Shown here piece after piece: positions 29,585 to 36,457 of a DNA stretch of 46,419 nucleotides. Each line of letters opens with the position of its first letter. Position 1 is the first letter of the stretch. The stretch comes from an uncultured Prochlorococcus sp. (GTDB taxonomy: Bacteria; Cyanobacteriota; Cyanobacteriia; PCC-6307; Cyanobiaceae): assembly GCA_902615165.1 (NCBI GenBank), contig CACMNZ010000006.1:1-46419 (forward strand). Reading direction: 5' to 3'. A program made the position numbers and the translations under genes. The notes under the pieces were generated by a model. That model made no database searches and had not been told where the DNA came from. It was given only the letters and a program-made list of their open reading frames with translations.

Positions 29585-30055
29585 CTAAGATTTGAACCAA
29601 TCAGGAATTTCCTCATAACTTGCTTTATTCGATTTATTTTCTTTTGATTCTGTTTTCCAACAACATGTTCTGCCCTTATCCTTATCCTGTAAGTATTCAT
29701 TAGCCCATCTCCAAATTAATTCTGAGGTGAACTCCATTCCCACATTATCCATAATTCTCAGATCTAAAGCATCTAAGTCATGTAATTTTTCCCAGTAATT
29801 CAGCAAAGGGTCATCTTTATTTATTAGAAAAGTATGGTCAAATTGCGCCTTTAGTCTATTTTCTAGGGGCTTTAGACTTGAAAAATCGACAACAAAACCA
29901 TTTAGGTCTAAATTTTTTGCAGTAAACCAAAAGGTGAATGATCTTGAATATCCATGCACAAATCTGCAATGGCCTTCATGGCGCCATTGCCTATGTGAAC
30001 AGGGAAAATCCTCGTAACTTTTGCTGCATGAAAATTTCAGAGAATGAATATACAT
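29585..30055 (-). CDS. 6-pyruvoyl-tetrahydropterin synthase / QueD-family protein, variant zinc motif
   Basis: A 156-residue T-fold protein. I use the ATG at 30053-30055 rather than the TTG one codon upstream. WRHEGHCRFVHGYSRSF aligns with the EGHKCGRLHGHSF-type region of QueD, keeping the catalytic cysteine four residues before the first zinc histidine, but the second histidine of HGH is replaced by tyrosine. FDHTFL matches the catalytic LDHxxL segment and VVDFSSLK matches the IIDFxxLK strand. The C-terminus is polar and unlike QueD. It could be a 6-carboxytetrahydropterin synthase for queuosine, a pterin enzyme, or a divergent relative. No other queuosine gene is nearby. It diverges from hisIE across about 60 bases and converges with clpB. 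Confidence 0.75.
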   Translation of the reverse strand: MYIHSLKFSCSKSYEDFPCSHRQWRHEGHCRFVHGYSRSFTFWFTAKNLDLNGFVVDFSSLKPLENRLKAQFDHTFLINKDDPLLNYWEKLHDLDALDLRIMDNVGMEFTSELIWRWANEYLQDKDKGRTCCWKTESKENKSNKASYEEIPDWFKS

Positions 30056-30118
30056 CAATTAACTGTTAGGATAATTTTTAATAAAACACATTGAGTAGGA
30101 TTTAACATAACGATCATA

Positions 30119-30781
30119 ATGACTTATTCAACTAATTTTTCGATAGAGGATCTACGCTTTGATAATTATGGATTAATCCCTGCAATAGCACAAGATTGGC
30201 TTGACGGATCAATTCTTATGCTTGCTTGGATGAACAAAGAATCTTTGACAATGACACTTGAAACCAAAAACGTTCATTATTGGAGTAGATCAAGATCCGA
30301 AATTTGGAGAAAAGGAGCTACAAGTGGAAGTACCCAAATACTTAAGGAGATAAGATTCGACTGCGATAATGATGCACTAATCCTTTTGATTGAACAAAAT
30401 GGTTCAGGAGCATGTCACACTGGGGAAAAAAGTTGTTTTTTCAACGAAATCAAAATTAATCAAAGTGATAAAAAAGAGAAAAAAACAACTCCCTTCTCAA
30501 ATATTTGCTCTGAATTATTTAATACAATTAACGAAAGATCAATAAATCCATCAGAAAAAAGTTACACTAATCATTTATTAACAAAAGGTAGTAATACTAT
30601 TTTGAAAAAAATAGGAGAGGAATCTGCAGAATTTATAATGGCTTGCAAAGATAATGATAAAAATTCAATCTCAAATGAGGCTGCTGATTTAATTTATCAT
30701 CTGCAAGTAGCCCTTATGCATAAAGGGGTTGAGTGGAGAGATGTACTTGCTGTTCTAGAATCAAGAAGAAAAATTAAATAA
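30119..30781 (+). CDS. hisI: Bifunctional phosphoribosyl-AMP cyclohydrolase / phosphoribosyl-ATP pyrophosphatase
   Basis: A 220-residue HisI-HisE fusion catalysing steps two and three of histidine synthesis. The N-terminal cyclohydrolase (about 1-115) has SILMLAWMNKESL, the WSRSRSEIWRKGATSG segment and the zinc cysteines in DCDND and the GACHTGEKSC stretch. The C-terminal pyrophosphohydrolase (about 125-220) shows KKIGEESAEFIMA and NEAADLIYHLQV with its metal-binding acidic residues. The fusion is common in cyanobacteria. hisG, the first enzyme of the pathway, is also in this window at 45419-46057 but in a separate unit. Confidence 0.96.
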   Translation: MTYSTNFSIEDLRFDNYGLIPAIAQDWLDGSILMLAWMNKESLTMTLETKNVHYWSRSRSEIWRKGATSGSTQILKEIRFDCDNDALILLIEQNGSGACHTGEKSCFFNEIKINQSDKKEKKTTPFSNICSELFNTINERSINPSEKSYTNHLLTKGSNTILKKIGEESAEFIMACKDNDKNSISNEAADLIYHLQVALMHKGVEWRDVLAVLESRRKIK

Positions 30782-30850
30782 TTAAAATTTATAATTTAAA
30801 AAATTTTTTACCTAAACTTTTAAAAAAATAATGTTAATTTGCTTATCAAT

Positions 30851-30880
30851 AATTATTAATTAATTATTAATTAATTATTA
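30851..30880. repeat. A/T-only 11-base tandem repeat upstream of the sigma factor gene
   Basis: The unit AATTATTAATT occurs twice and then as a partial third copy (AATTATTA), with no G or C in 30 bases. The 11-base period is close to one helical turn, so the stretch may be curved or act as an UP-like element. The rest of the 158-base spacer 30782-30939 is AT-rich, with TATAAG (30907-30912) as a possible -10 box and GAGG at 30930-30933 as a ribosome-binding site. Confidence 0.6.
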
Positions 30881-30939
30881 CATGTATGGCTTATTACTGA
30901 ATTGACTATAAGTTAAATATATTAACAGTGAGGTAAATC

Positions 30940-31863
30940 GTGAGTTCATTAAGCGATTTTCTTGGTGAAATAGGTCGTCATCAACTTTTGACTCCCGAAA
31001 GAGAACTCACAATGGGCAGAAAAGTCCAAGAAATGGTGGTACTTGTTAATAGATGTCAAGAGGCAGGAGGGAAAGGCCCCGCTTGTGAATACTCAGAAGC
31101 TGAGATAAAAAAGATAAAAATTGGTGAAAAAGCTAAAAACGAGATGATAACAGCCAACCTAAGACTGGTTGTCAACCTCGCCAAGAGATACCAAGGGAAA
31201 GGATTAGAATTACTGGACTTAATTCAGGAAGGTACATTAGGTCTTACAAGGGCCGTAGAAAAATACGATCCGTCTAGAGGTCATAGATTTTCCACCTATG
31301 CTTATTGGTGGATTAGGCAAGGTTTAAATAGAGCATTGTCAACTCAAAGTAGAACGATTAGGATCCCCGTTAACATTAATGAAAAACTTACAAAACTAAG
31401 ATCAGCAAAATCAAAGCTTATGCAACTAAAGGGTATTCCACCTACTAGTTATGAGTTAGCTGAAGAGATGAAAATAACCAAAGAGGAAATTGACGAACTC
31501 CTTTCTTGTGAATTGAGAAGCATCACTGTTAGTCTCCAAGGTACTGTTAAATCAAAATCAGATCCTTCCGAGTTAGTTGATATTCTTCCAAGTGATCAAA
31601 CTCCCCCAATGGAATTAGCCGAATTAGCCGAAAGGACAGCCTCGGCTTGGAAGTTATTAGATAAAGCAAATTTAACTGAGAAAGAAAGAAAGATAGTAAG
31701 CTTAAGATTTGGTTTAGACGGCTCAAATGAATGGAGAACTTTAGCTGAAGTTGCAAGACATATGAGTTGTAGCAGGGAATATTGCCGACAAGTTGTTCAA
31801 CGTGCTTTAAGAAAACTTAGAAAAGCAGGAATACAGAATGGATTAGTTGATAGTATTACCTAA
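30940..31863 (+). CDS. Group 2 sigma70-family RNA polymerase sigma factor
   Basis: A 307-residue RpoD-like sigma factor. The start is a GTG at 30940, preceded by a good Shine-Dalgarno GAGG six bases away, unusual for this window. Region 2 (about 66-135) has NLRLVVNLAKRYQGKGLELLDLIQEG and FSTYAYWWIRQ, which bind the polymerase and the -10 element. Region 3 follows, and region 4 (about 240-300) carries the -35-reading helix-turn-helix TLAEVARHMSCSREYCRQV. It lacks the long region 1.1 of a primary sigma, so it is a group 2 alternative sigma of the kind that responds to light, diel or nutrient changes in cyanobacteria. Which paralogue it is remains open. Confidence 0.93.
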   Translation: MSSLSDFLGEIGRHQLLTPERELTMGRKVQEMVVLVNRCQEAGGKGPACEYSEAEIKKIKIGEKAKNEMITANLRLVVNLAKRYQGKGLELLDLIQEGTLGLTRAVEKYDPSRGHRFSTYAYWWIRQGLNRALSTQSRTIRIPVNINEKLTKLRSAKSKLMQLKGIPPTSYELAEEMKITKEEIDELLSCELRSITVSLQGTVKSKSDPSELVDILPSDQTPPMELAELAERTASAWKLLDKANLTEKERKIVSLRFGLDGSNEWRTLAEVARHMSCSREYCRQVVQRALRKLRKAGIQNGLVDSIT

Positions 31864-31903
31864 AAATTCCATTAAAAAAAATATTTAAATTTCATTTATA
31901 AGG

Positions 31904-32272
31904 ATGAAAGAGAATTACAAAACCCAAGAAAAAATCTATGATGCTGAAGTTTTAGAAAGTTCAACATTTGATGAAAATATCATTATCAAGATTCTTATTA
32001 AAGCGGGAAGAACAATTGCTAAGCCTGCCTTAGAAGTTTTGGAGATGGCATTAGATCCTTATACTCCTGCGCAAGTTAGAGTTTCATTAATGGCTGCCCT
32101 AGCATATTTGATTATGCCATTTGATCTTTTCCCTGACTTTATGCCTTTAGTTGGTTTTAGTGATGATTTTGTAGCCCTCACAGCAGTTCTCAGTATATGG
32201 AGCAAATACATGACTCCTTCAATAAGAGCAAGAGCAGAGAATAAGCTTAATAAGTTATTTCCTTTTTATTGA
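31904..32272 (+). CDS. DUF1232 (YkvA-type) membrane protein
   Basis: A 122-residue protein with the DUF1232 signature: hydrophobic LMAALAYLIMPFDLFPDFMPLVGFSDD near residues 60-90, containing the PFDLFPD core, then a short second hydrophobic stretch. Two membrane-associated helices are likely. Function of the family is unknown. The ATG is 40 bases after the sigma gene, and its stop codon is directly adjacent to the ATG of the next gene, with no spacer, so translational coupling is probable. Confidence 0.82.
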   Translation: MKENYKTQEKIYDAEVLESSTFDENIIIKILIKAGRTIAKPALEVLEMALDPYTPAQVRVSLMAALAYLIMPFDLFPDFMPLVGFSDDFVALTAVLSIWSKYMTPSIRARAENKLNKLFPFY

Positions 32273-32593
32273 ATGAGTAAATTATCTATACAGGAAGAAA
32301 AAGAACTCGTCTCCTTCATTAAAGATTGGTTAAAAACGCATGGATTTACCCAAAAAGACTTAGCAAATGAATTAAATATTAAATCGAGTAGAACCTCCGA
32401 GATTATTCTCAAAATGAAAGAATTATATAAAAAAGGCGGCTTGTTCAATATTGCAAAAAATCTTATAAAGATTGAGCAAAAATGGTTAAACAATATCAAG
32501 AACGATTATCTAGAAACAAAAGAAACACCACCATATAATCAATTAGATATCGACTCATTAGTAAACCAGATTAATCAAGATACTAGTAAATAA
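32273..32593 (+). CDS. Small helix-turn-helix protein
   Basis: A 106-residue protein whose N-terminal part (about 5-50) reads as a helix-turn-helix of the XRE type: FTQKDLANELNIKSSRTSEIILKM. The C-terminal half is charged and helical and may mediate dimerisation. It starts on the base after the stop of the DUF1232 gene. I do not recognise a named family. A DNA-binding role is inferred from the helix-turn-helix pattern; targets are unknown. It is followed by two tandem A/T palindromes. Confidence 0.7.
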   Translation: MSKLSIQEEKELVSFIKDWLKTHGFTQKDLANELNIKSSRTSEIILKMKELYKKGGLFNIAKNLIKIEQKWLNNIKNDYLETKETPPYNQLDIDSLVNQINQDTSK

Positions 32594-32628
32594 ATATTAT
32601 TTAAAATAATATATTTTTAATTAAAAAT
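32594..32628. repeat. Two tandem perfect A/T palindromes after the HTH gene
   Basis: Directly after the stop codon, 32594-32612 is a perfect 19-base palindrome (arm ATATTATTT) and 32613-32628 a perfect 16-base palindrome (half-site ATTTTTAA). Both are A/T only, so chance is a real alternative in this base composition. They may slow polymerase or stabilise the 3' end. The rest of the 196-base spacer to 32789 is A/T-rich with no ORF or RNA gene that I can recognise. Confidence 0.5.
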
Positions 32629-32789
32629 GAAATAACCTCTTAAAAACTAATGTTTAAATAAATATCGTTTTAACTCCTAAATAAGATAAATAATTGAATT
32701 ATTAAAGCAAAAAAAATATGTATTTTTAAGTTAAATTAATTCTTTATAATAAATAGTTTATAACTACTAAATTTTTTCGTAAATCATAT

Positions 32790-33059
32790 TTAAAATGCTT
32801 GAATCCAGGGATAAATATCATAATTAATCCATATACCTTTTTCCCAATATATATCCTCCTCAATAAGATCTTTCAACTCATTTACATCATTAGCATTAAA
32901 AATTCCAAACAAATATTTGGTACATTTTGTTGGCCCTAATGTAACTAAAACATCGCTATCTTTTAAGTTTTTAAGTCTCTTAAGATGTTGTTCTCGAAAT
33001 GGTTCCCTTTTAATAATTGCATCTTCACAGTACCTTCCAAAAACTACAAACTTTTCCAT
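32790..33059 (-). CDS. YciI-like protein
   Basis: An 89-residue protein of the YciI/YCII-related ferredoxin-like fold: a hydrophobic first strand KFVVFGRY, a HLKRLKNL helix with the conserved histidine (about residue 24), LVTLGP after it, and a C-terminal YWEKGIWINYDIYPW strand. Family members are small cytoplasmic proteins of mostly unknown function, sometimes with weak hydrolase or dehalogenase-like activity. The ATG is at 33057-33059. It diverges from the cyAbrB gene across 96 bases. Confidence 0.8.
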   Translation of the reverse strand: MEKFVVFGRYCEDAIIKREPFREQHLKRLKNLKDSDVLVTLGPTKCTKYLFGIFNANDVNELKDLIEEDIYWEKGIWINYDIYPWIQAF

Positions 33060-33097
33060 TTTAAATATAAATAATAGAATGAATAGTTACTTAATAA

Positions 33098-33127
33098 TTG
33101 CATATATTACACGCAGATTGCTATGTT
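33098..33127 (+). promoter_or_regulatory. Candidate promoter for cyAbrB
   Basis: TTGCAT (33098-33103), an 18-base spacer and TATGTT (33122-33127) fit a -35/-10 pair, giving a leader of about 22 bases. The layout repeats the one proposed before the RG-rich gene at 3755. Confidence 0.35.
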
Positions 33128-33155
33128 ACTTAATACAACTTTCTTTTAATTAATT

Positions 33156-33512
33156 ATGCTCACTGGTAGCGATCTCCTTGCAAAAGTTAAAGAACTTGGT
33201 GATGTTAGCAAATCTGACCTCGTTCGCGCCTGTGGATATGTTTCCACTAAAAAAAACGGAGGTGAACGCTTAAACTTTACCGCATTTTATGAAGCACTTT
33301 TAGAAGCAAAAGGCGTTAATCTTGGTGATTCTGGAGTTACAGGTATTGGAAAAGGTGGAAGAAAACTTAGTTATATTGCTACAGTTCAAGGCAATGGAAA
33401 TCTTCTGATTGGGAAAGCATATACAGCACTTCTTGATTTAAAAGCAGGTGATGAATTCGAAATTAAGCTCGGAAGAAAACAAATCAGATTATTACCTACA
33501 GAAGAATCTTAA
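33156..33512 (+). CDS. cyAbrB-type transcriptional regulator
   Basis: A 118-residue cyanobacterial AbrB-like regulator. The N-terminal region (1-60) has LLAKVKELGDVSKSDLVRACGYVSTKKNGGERLNF, a pattern specific to cyAbrB, and the C-terminal AbrB-like swapped-hairpin domain includes GKAYTALLDLKAGDEFEIKLGRKQIRL. Homologues such as Synechocystis Sll0822 and Sll0359 bind DNA and balance carbon and nitrogen metabolism. The start ATG at 33156 is clear. The gene stands alone, convergent with trpA. Confidence 0.92.
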   Translation: MLTGSDLLAKVKELGDVSKSDLVRACGYVSTKKNGGERLNFTAFYEALLEAKGVNLGDSGVTGIGKGGRKLSYIATVQGNGNLLIGKAYTALLDLKAGDEFEIKLGRKQIRLLPTEES

Positions 33513-33594
33513 AGAAAACAACAATAAATTGGTCATAACATTTTTAATTAATTTTCTATAAATAATTCTTTTAATTAATAAATTATCTTTATAT

Positions 33595-34437
33595 TTATTT
33601 TTTTTGATCAGCAGCTAAACGCATTTCTTTACAAAACTCACCAACATGATAGACCACATCTTTTTCACTCGAGCTCGAGATTCGTTTTACAAATGCACTC
33701 CCAATAATTACTCCATCTGCTCCCCACTCACGAACTTTATTAACATGTTCTGGAGTTGATATTCCAAAACCAACAGCAATGGGATTGCTATTTACATCTT
33801 TTAATTTAGCAATAAGATTTTCTACTCTATTTTCCATTTTGTTTCTCTCGCCAGTGACACCTGTAACACTTACTAAATAAGTAAAGCCTTTTGTATGATT
33901 TGATATTTGTTTCATTCTTTCAAAAGGAGTAGTTGGCGCTACCAATAAAATTAAGTCCATAGAATGGTTACTAACTATTTTAGAAAATTTATAAGCTTCC
34001 TCCAAAGGGAGGTCAGGAACTATTAGTCCAGAAACTCCAGCATCAGATGCCATCTCACAAAACCTTTCAAATCCAAAACATAGTAATGGATTCAAGTAAG
34101 AAAAAAGGATGATGGGGATATTTAATTTACCTTTTAAAGACTCTAAAAGTTTAATTACTTTTCTTAAGCTAGTACCTGACTTTAAGGCGCGAGAGGCCGC
34201 CACTTGAATAACAGGTCCATCTGCAAGTGGGTCACTATACGGGATACCTAATTCAATAAGATCAGCTCCATTTTCTTGTAACTTTAATAAGATCTCAGAC
34301 GTTATTTCAATATTGGGATCCCCAGCCATTATAAAAGGCATTAAAGCAAATTTTTTTTTATTTTTTAACTCACAAAACATCTCATCTACCTTAGATAAAG
34401 ATTCATTTTTAGTAATTTGCATTTTGTTATCTTTCAT
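33595..34437 (-). CDS. trpA: Tryptophan synthase alpha chain
   Basis: A 280-residue TIM-barrel enzyme that splits indole-3-glycerol phosphate to indole for TrpB. FMAGDPNIEIT, LIELGIPYSDPLADGPVIQ with the catalytic glutamate and aspartate, and YLVSVTGVTGER with the active-site loop are all present, as is the phosphate-binding GFGISTPEHV. An internal ATG at codon 6 is an alternative start. The gene follows the DUF3007 protein after 28 bases on the minus strand and probably belongs to the ndhL-DUF3007-trpA unit. trpB is not in the window. Confidence 0.96.
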   Translation of the reverse strand: MKDNKMQITKNESLSKVDEMFCELKNKKKFALMPFIMAGDPNIEITSEILLKLQENGADLIELGIPYSDPLADGPVIQVAASRALKSGTSLRKVIKLLESLKGKLNIPIILFSYLNPLLCFGFERFCEMASDAGVSGLIVPDLPLEEAYKFSKIVSNHSMDLILLVAPTTPFERMKQISNHTKGFTYLVSVTGVTGERNKMENRVENLIAKLKDVNSNPIAVGFGISTPEHVNKVREWGADGVIIGSAFVKRISSSSEKDVVYHVGEFCKEMRLAADQKK

Positions 34438-34465
34438 AATTTTTAGATATTTTTCTATGAAAAAT

Positions 34466-34786
34466 TTATGGATTTTTCTCTAAATCTTCCATAAGTTTTT
34501 GCTGCTCTTCCTTTGACAATGAGTTGAATTTGATTTCTAGTTTATCATTAACAACTTTTTCATACTCTTTTCTATAACGCTTCCTTTGTTCCATGAAAGT
34601 CATTTTTCCATTTACAACTCTATAAACATAAGATGTTACCCAAGTAATAACAATCAAAATCAAGATACAACTTGATAGAGTAGTGGCTGTAAAATTATCG
34701 ATACCAATTTGCGGTACAAATTTATAACTAATTAACCCTATTAATGAAATAAATAAACCTATTTGTATAACTTTTCCTTTAGTCAA
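34466..34786 (-). CDS. DUF3007-family membrane protein
   Basis: A 106-residue protein with two N-terminal membrane spans (about residues 6-24 and 36-56) and a charged helical tail (FMEQRKRYRKEYEKVV). This is the pattern I associate with DUF3007, a family of cyanobacteria and plastids without a defined function. The TTG at 34784-34786 is the only early start and lies 4 bases after the ndhL stop, so the two are translationally linked. The link to NdhL suggests a thylakoid role, which is inference. Confidence 0.78.
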   Translation of the reverse strand: MTKGKVIQIGLFISLIGLISYKFVPQIGIDNFTATTLSSCILILIVITWVTSYVYRVVNGKMTFMEQRKRYRKEYEKVVNDKLEIKFNSLSKEEQQKLMEDLEKNP

Positions 34787-34790
34787 TTAT

Positions 34791-35024
34791 TTACCCTTTA
34801 CCACTTCCTTTCAGTCTGAGATTTAAAAATGGAGAAAATAAAATTAAACCTGGGAAGAAAAGAAATACAAGACCATAAATTCCTAATCTTTCAAATTTGC
34901 CCATAATATTCCATCTATTATTCATCCAATAAAATAGAAACAATGGGATAACCAATAAATAGGTAGAAATAATTCCGATATAGGCAATTAAAGTAGCGAA
35001 TGAATTATTGAAAAGACTTTCCAT
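34791..35024 (-). CDS. ndhL: NAD(P)H-quinone oxidoreductase subunit L
   Basis: A 77-residue membrane subunit of cyanobacterial NDH-1, once called IctA because its loss impairs inorganic carbon transport. Two membrane spans are visible (about 8-30 and 46-64), separated by the conserved [21 protein letters not shown] loop. Size is normal for the family. It starts with ATG and leads the ndhL-DUF3007-trpA run on the minus strand. Confidence 0.88.
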   Translation of the reverse strand: MESLFNNSFATLIAYIGIISTYLLVIPLFLFYWMNNRWNIMGKFERLGIYGLVFLFFPGLILFSPFLNLRLKGSGKG

Positions 35025-35102
35025 TTTAATTTATGGTTGCTTAGTTAAAACATAACAACTATTGAAAGTTATCGTCAGAACTAAAAATAAATAATTAAAT
35101 AA

Positions 35103-35188
35103 TGGGAGTGGGGGGACTTGAACCCCCACGAGCTAAATCGCTCGACGGATTTTAAGTCCGGCGCGTCTACCAATTCCGCCACACTCCC
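35103..35188 (-). tRNA. tRNA-Leu (UAA)
   Basis: The reverse complement forms a full class II cloverleaf of 86 bases: acceptor arms GGGAGTG and CACTCCC with discriminator A, D-arm GGTAGACGC, anticodon loop CTTAAAA giving anticodon UAA, a long variable arm (CGAGC/GCTCG around a six-base loop) and T-arm GGTTCAAGTCC. The outermost pair of the anticodon stem is a C-U mismatch. CCA is not encoded. No intron interrupts the anticodon loop. Confidence 0.96.
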
Positions 35189-35208
35189 ATGGGAATTTGC
35201 GCTTACTA

Positions 35209-35238
35209 ATCGTAGCTGAAAGTAACCCATTTAACCAA
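35209..35238 (-). promoter_or_regulatory. Candidate promoter for tRNA-Leu
   Basis: On the minus strand TTGGTT (35238-35233), an 18-base spacer and TACGAT (35214-35209) lie about 20 bases ahead of the tRNA 5' end. This fits a sigma70 promoter with a short leader. The spacer 35189-35289 holds no other clear signal. Confidence 0.4.
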
Positions 35239-35289
35239 GAAAAATTGGAATATTTACACTTTTAATTGTCAGATTAAATCTAATTTTTT

Positions 35290-36339
35290 TTAATTTACTA
35301 TTCCTTCTACTTGCCATTGTAAAGTTTCACCTGCATGAAATGGCTTTATTTGTCCGACAATATTTTTTTCTTCAACAACATCAATATATTCTTTAATTTT
35401 GTTAGGTCTAGAAACTAATTTTAATTTATCTTTATTTGGGGGCAAATTATAAAAATTAGGGCCATTCAAACTTGCAAACTTTTCAAAATTATCTAGAGCA
35501 TCCTCCTCTTCGAATACCGTTAAATAGCTTTCTATTGCAACTGGCGAATTAAAAATACCTGCACATCCACAAAAAGCCTTCCACTTCCGAAGATGTGGAG
35601 CAGAGTCAGTTCCCAAGAAAAAACATTTTTCTCCACTTGTTGCAGCTTTCCTTAAAGCGAGCCTATTATTTTCCCTCTTAGCAACTGGTAAGCAGTAAAA
35701 ATCACTATTTAAGCCTCCAAAAAACATTGCATTTCTATTTATATGCAAATGATGGGGAGTAATAGTAGCTCCAATATTATTTTCTTGAACAAAATTCACT
35801 GCATAAGAGGTAGTTATGTGTTCTAAAACGATTTTTAATTTTGGAAATCTTTTAGTTATCTGAGAGAGTTCTTTATCTATAAATACTTCTTCTCTATCAA
35901 ATACATCTACTTCAGAATCAGTCACTTCCCCATGAATTAAAAGAGGCATTCCAGAATCTTGCATTAATTCAAAGATTTTATATAGATTTTCTATTTTCCT
36001 AACTCCATGATTGGAATTTGTTGTGGCATTAGCAGGATATAATTTAGCTGCAAAAAAAACATTATTTTTAAAACCATTAATTAGTTCCCCCTTATCAGTG
36101 TCATCTGTAAGATAAATTGTCATTAATGGTTCAAACTTAGAACTTTCTGGTAGCGCTTCAACAATAGATTTCCTATAAGAAATAGCGCTATTGATTGTTG
36201 TTATGGGACTTTTAGTATTTGGCATAACAATGGCTCTTCCAAAATATTCCGAGGTAAACTGAATGATATTTTTTAATACAAGACCTTCTCTTAAATGTAA
36301 ATGCCAATCATCAGGTTTTATTATGTTTAAAGTCTTCAA
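35290..36339 (-). CDS. pyrC: Dihydroorotase
   Basis: A 349-residue zinc amidohydrolase that closes carbamoyl aspartate to dihydroorotate in pyrimidine synthesis. The metal-binding DWHLHLREG is near residues 11-19, the carboxylated lysine lies in FAAKLYPANATTNS (about 98), further histidines in LIHGEV and VLEHITT, and the catalytic aspartate in GTDSAPH (about 245). This is the class II, E. coli PyrC-like form. The start is a TTG at 36337-36339; an in-frame stop lies four codons upstream and no ATG is available near motif 1. Confidence 0.96.
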   Translation of the reverse strand: MKTLNIIKPDDWHLHLREGLVLKNIIQFTSEYFGRAIVMPNTKSPITTINSAISYRKSIVEALPESSKFEPLMTIYLTDDTDKGELINGFKNNVFFAAKLYPANATTNSNHGVRKIENLYKIFELMQDSGMPLLIHGEVTDSEVDVFDREEVFIDKELSQITKRFPKLKIVLEHITTSYAVNFVQENNIGATITPHHLHINRNAMFFGGLNSDFYCLPVAKRENNRLALRKAATSGEKCFFLGTDSAPHLRKWKAFCGCAGIFNSPVAIESYLTVFEEEDALDNFEKFASLNGPNFYNLPPNKDKLKLVSRPNKIKEYIDVVEEKNIVGQIKPFHAGETLQWQVEGIVN

Positions 36340-36457
36340 AATTTTTTCTATTTAATCAATTTTAACAGCAAATTAAAATTGACAATAATTTATAGATATT
36401 CGAGGATAGTTATTAACCAATTATGAAAATTTTTATTATCTAAATTAAATCTTAAAT

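Noticed and set aside
32917..33153. Plus-strand ORF across the YciI gene and the cyAbrB upstream region
   Set aside because: The opposite frame encodes a good YciI-like protein, and this ORF runs through the cyAbrB promoter region.
35271..35290. AGATT-A-AATCT hairpin followed by a T-run as a terminator after pyrC
   Set aside because: The T-run follows on the plus strand, whereas the adjacent genes are transcribed on the minus strand, and the stem is only 5 bp.
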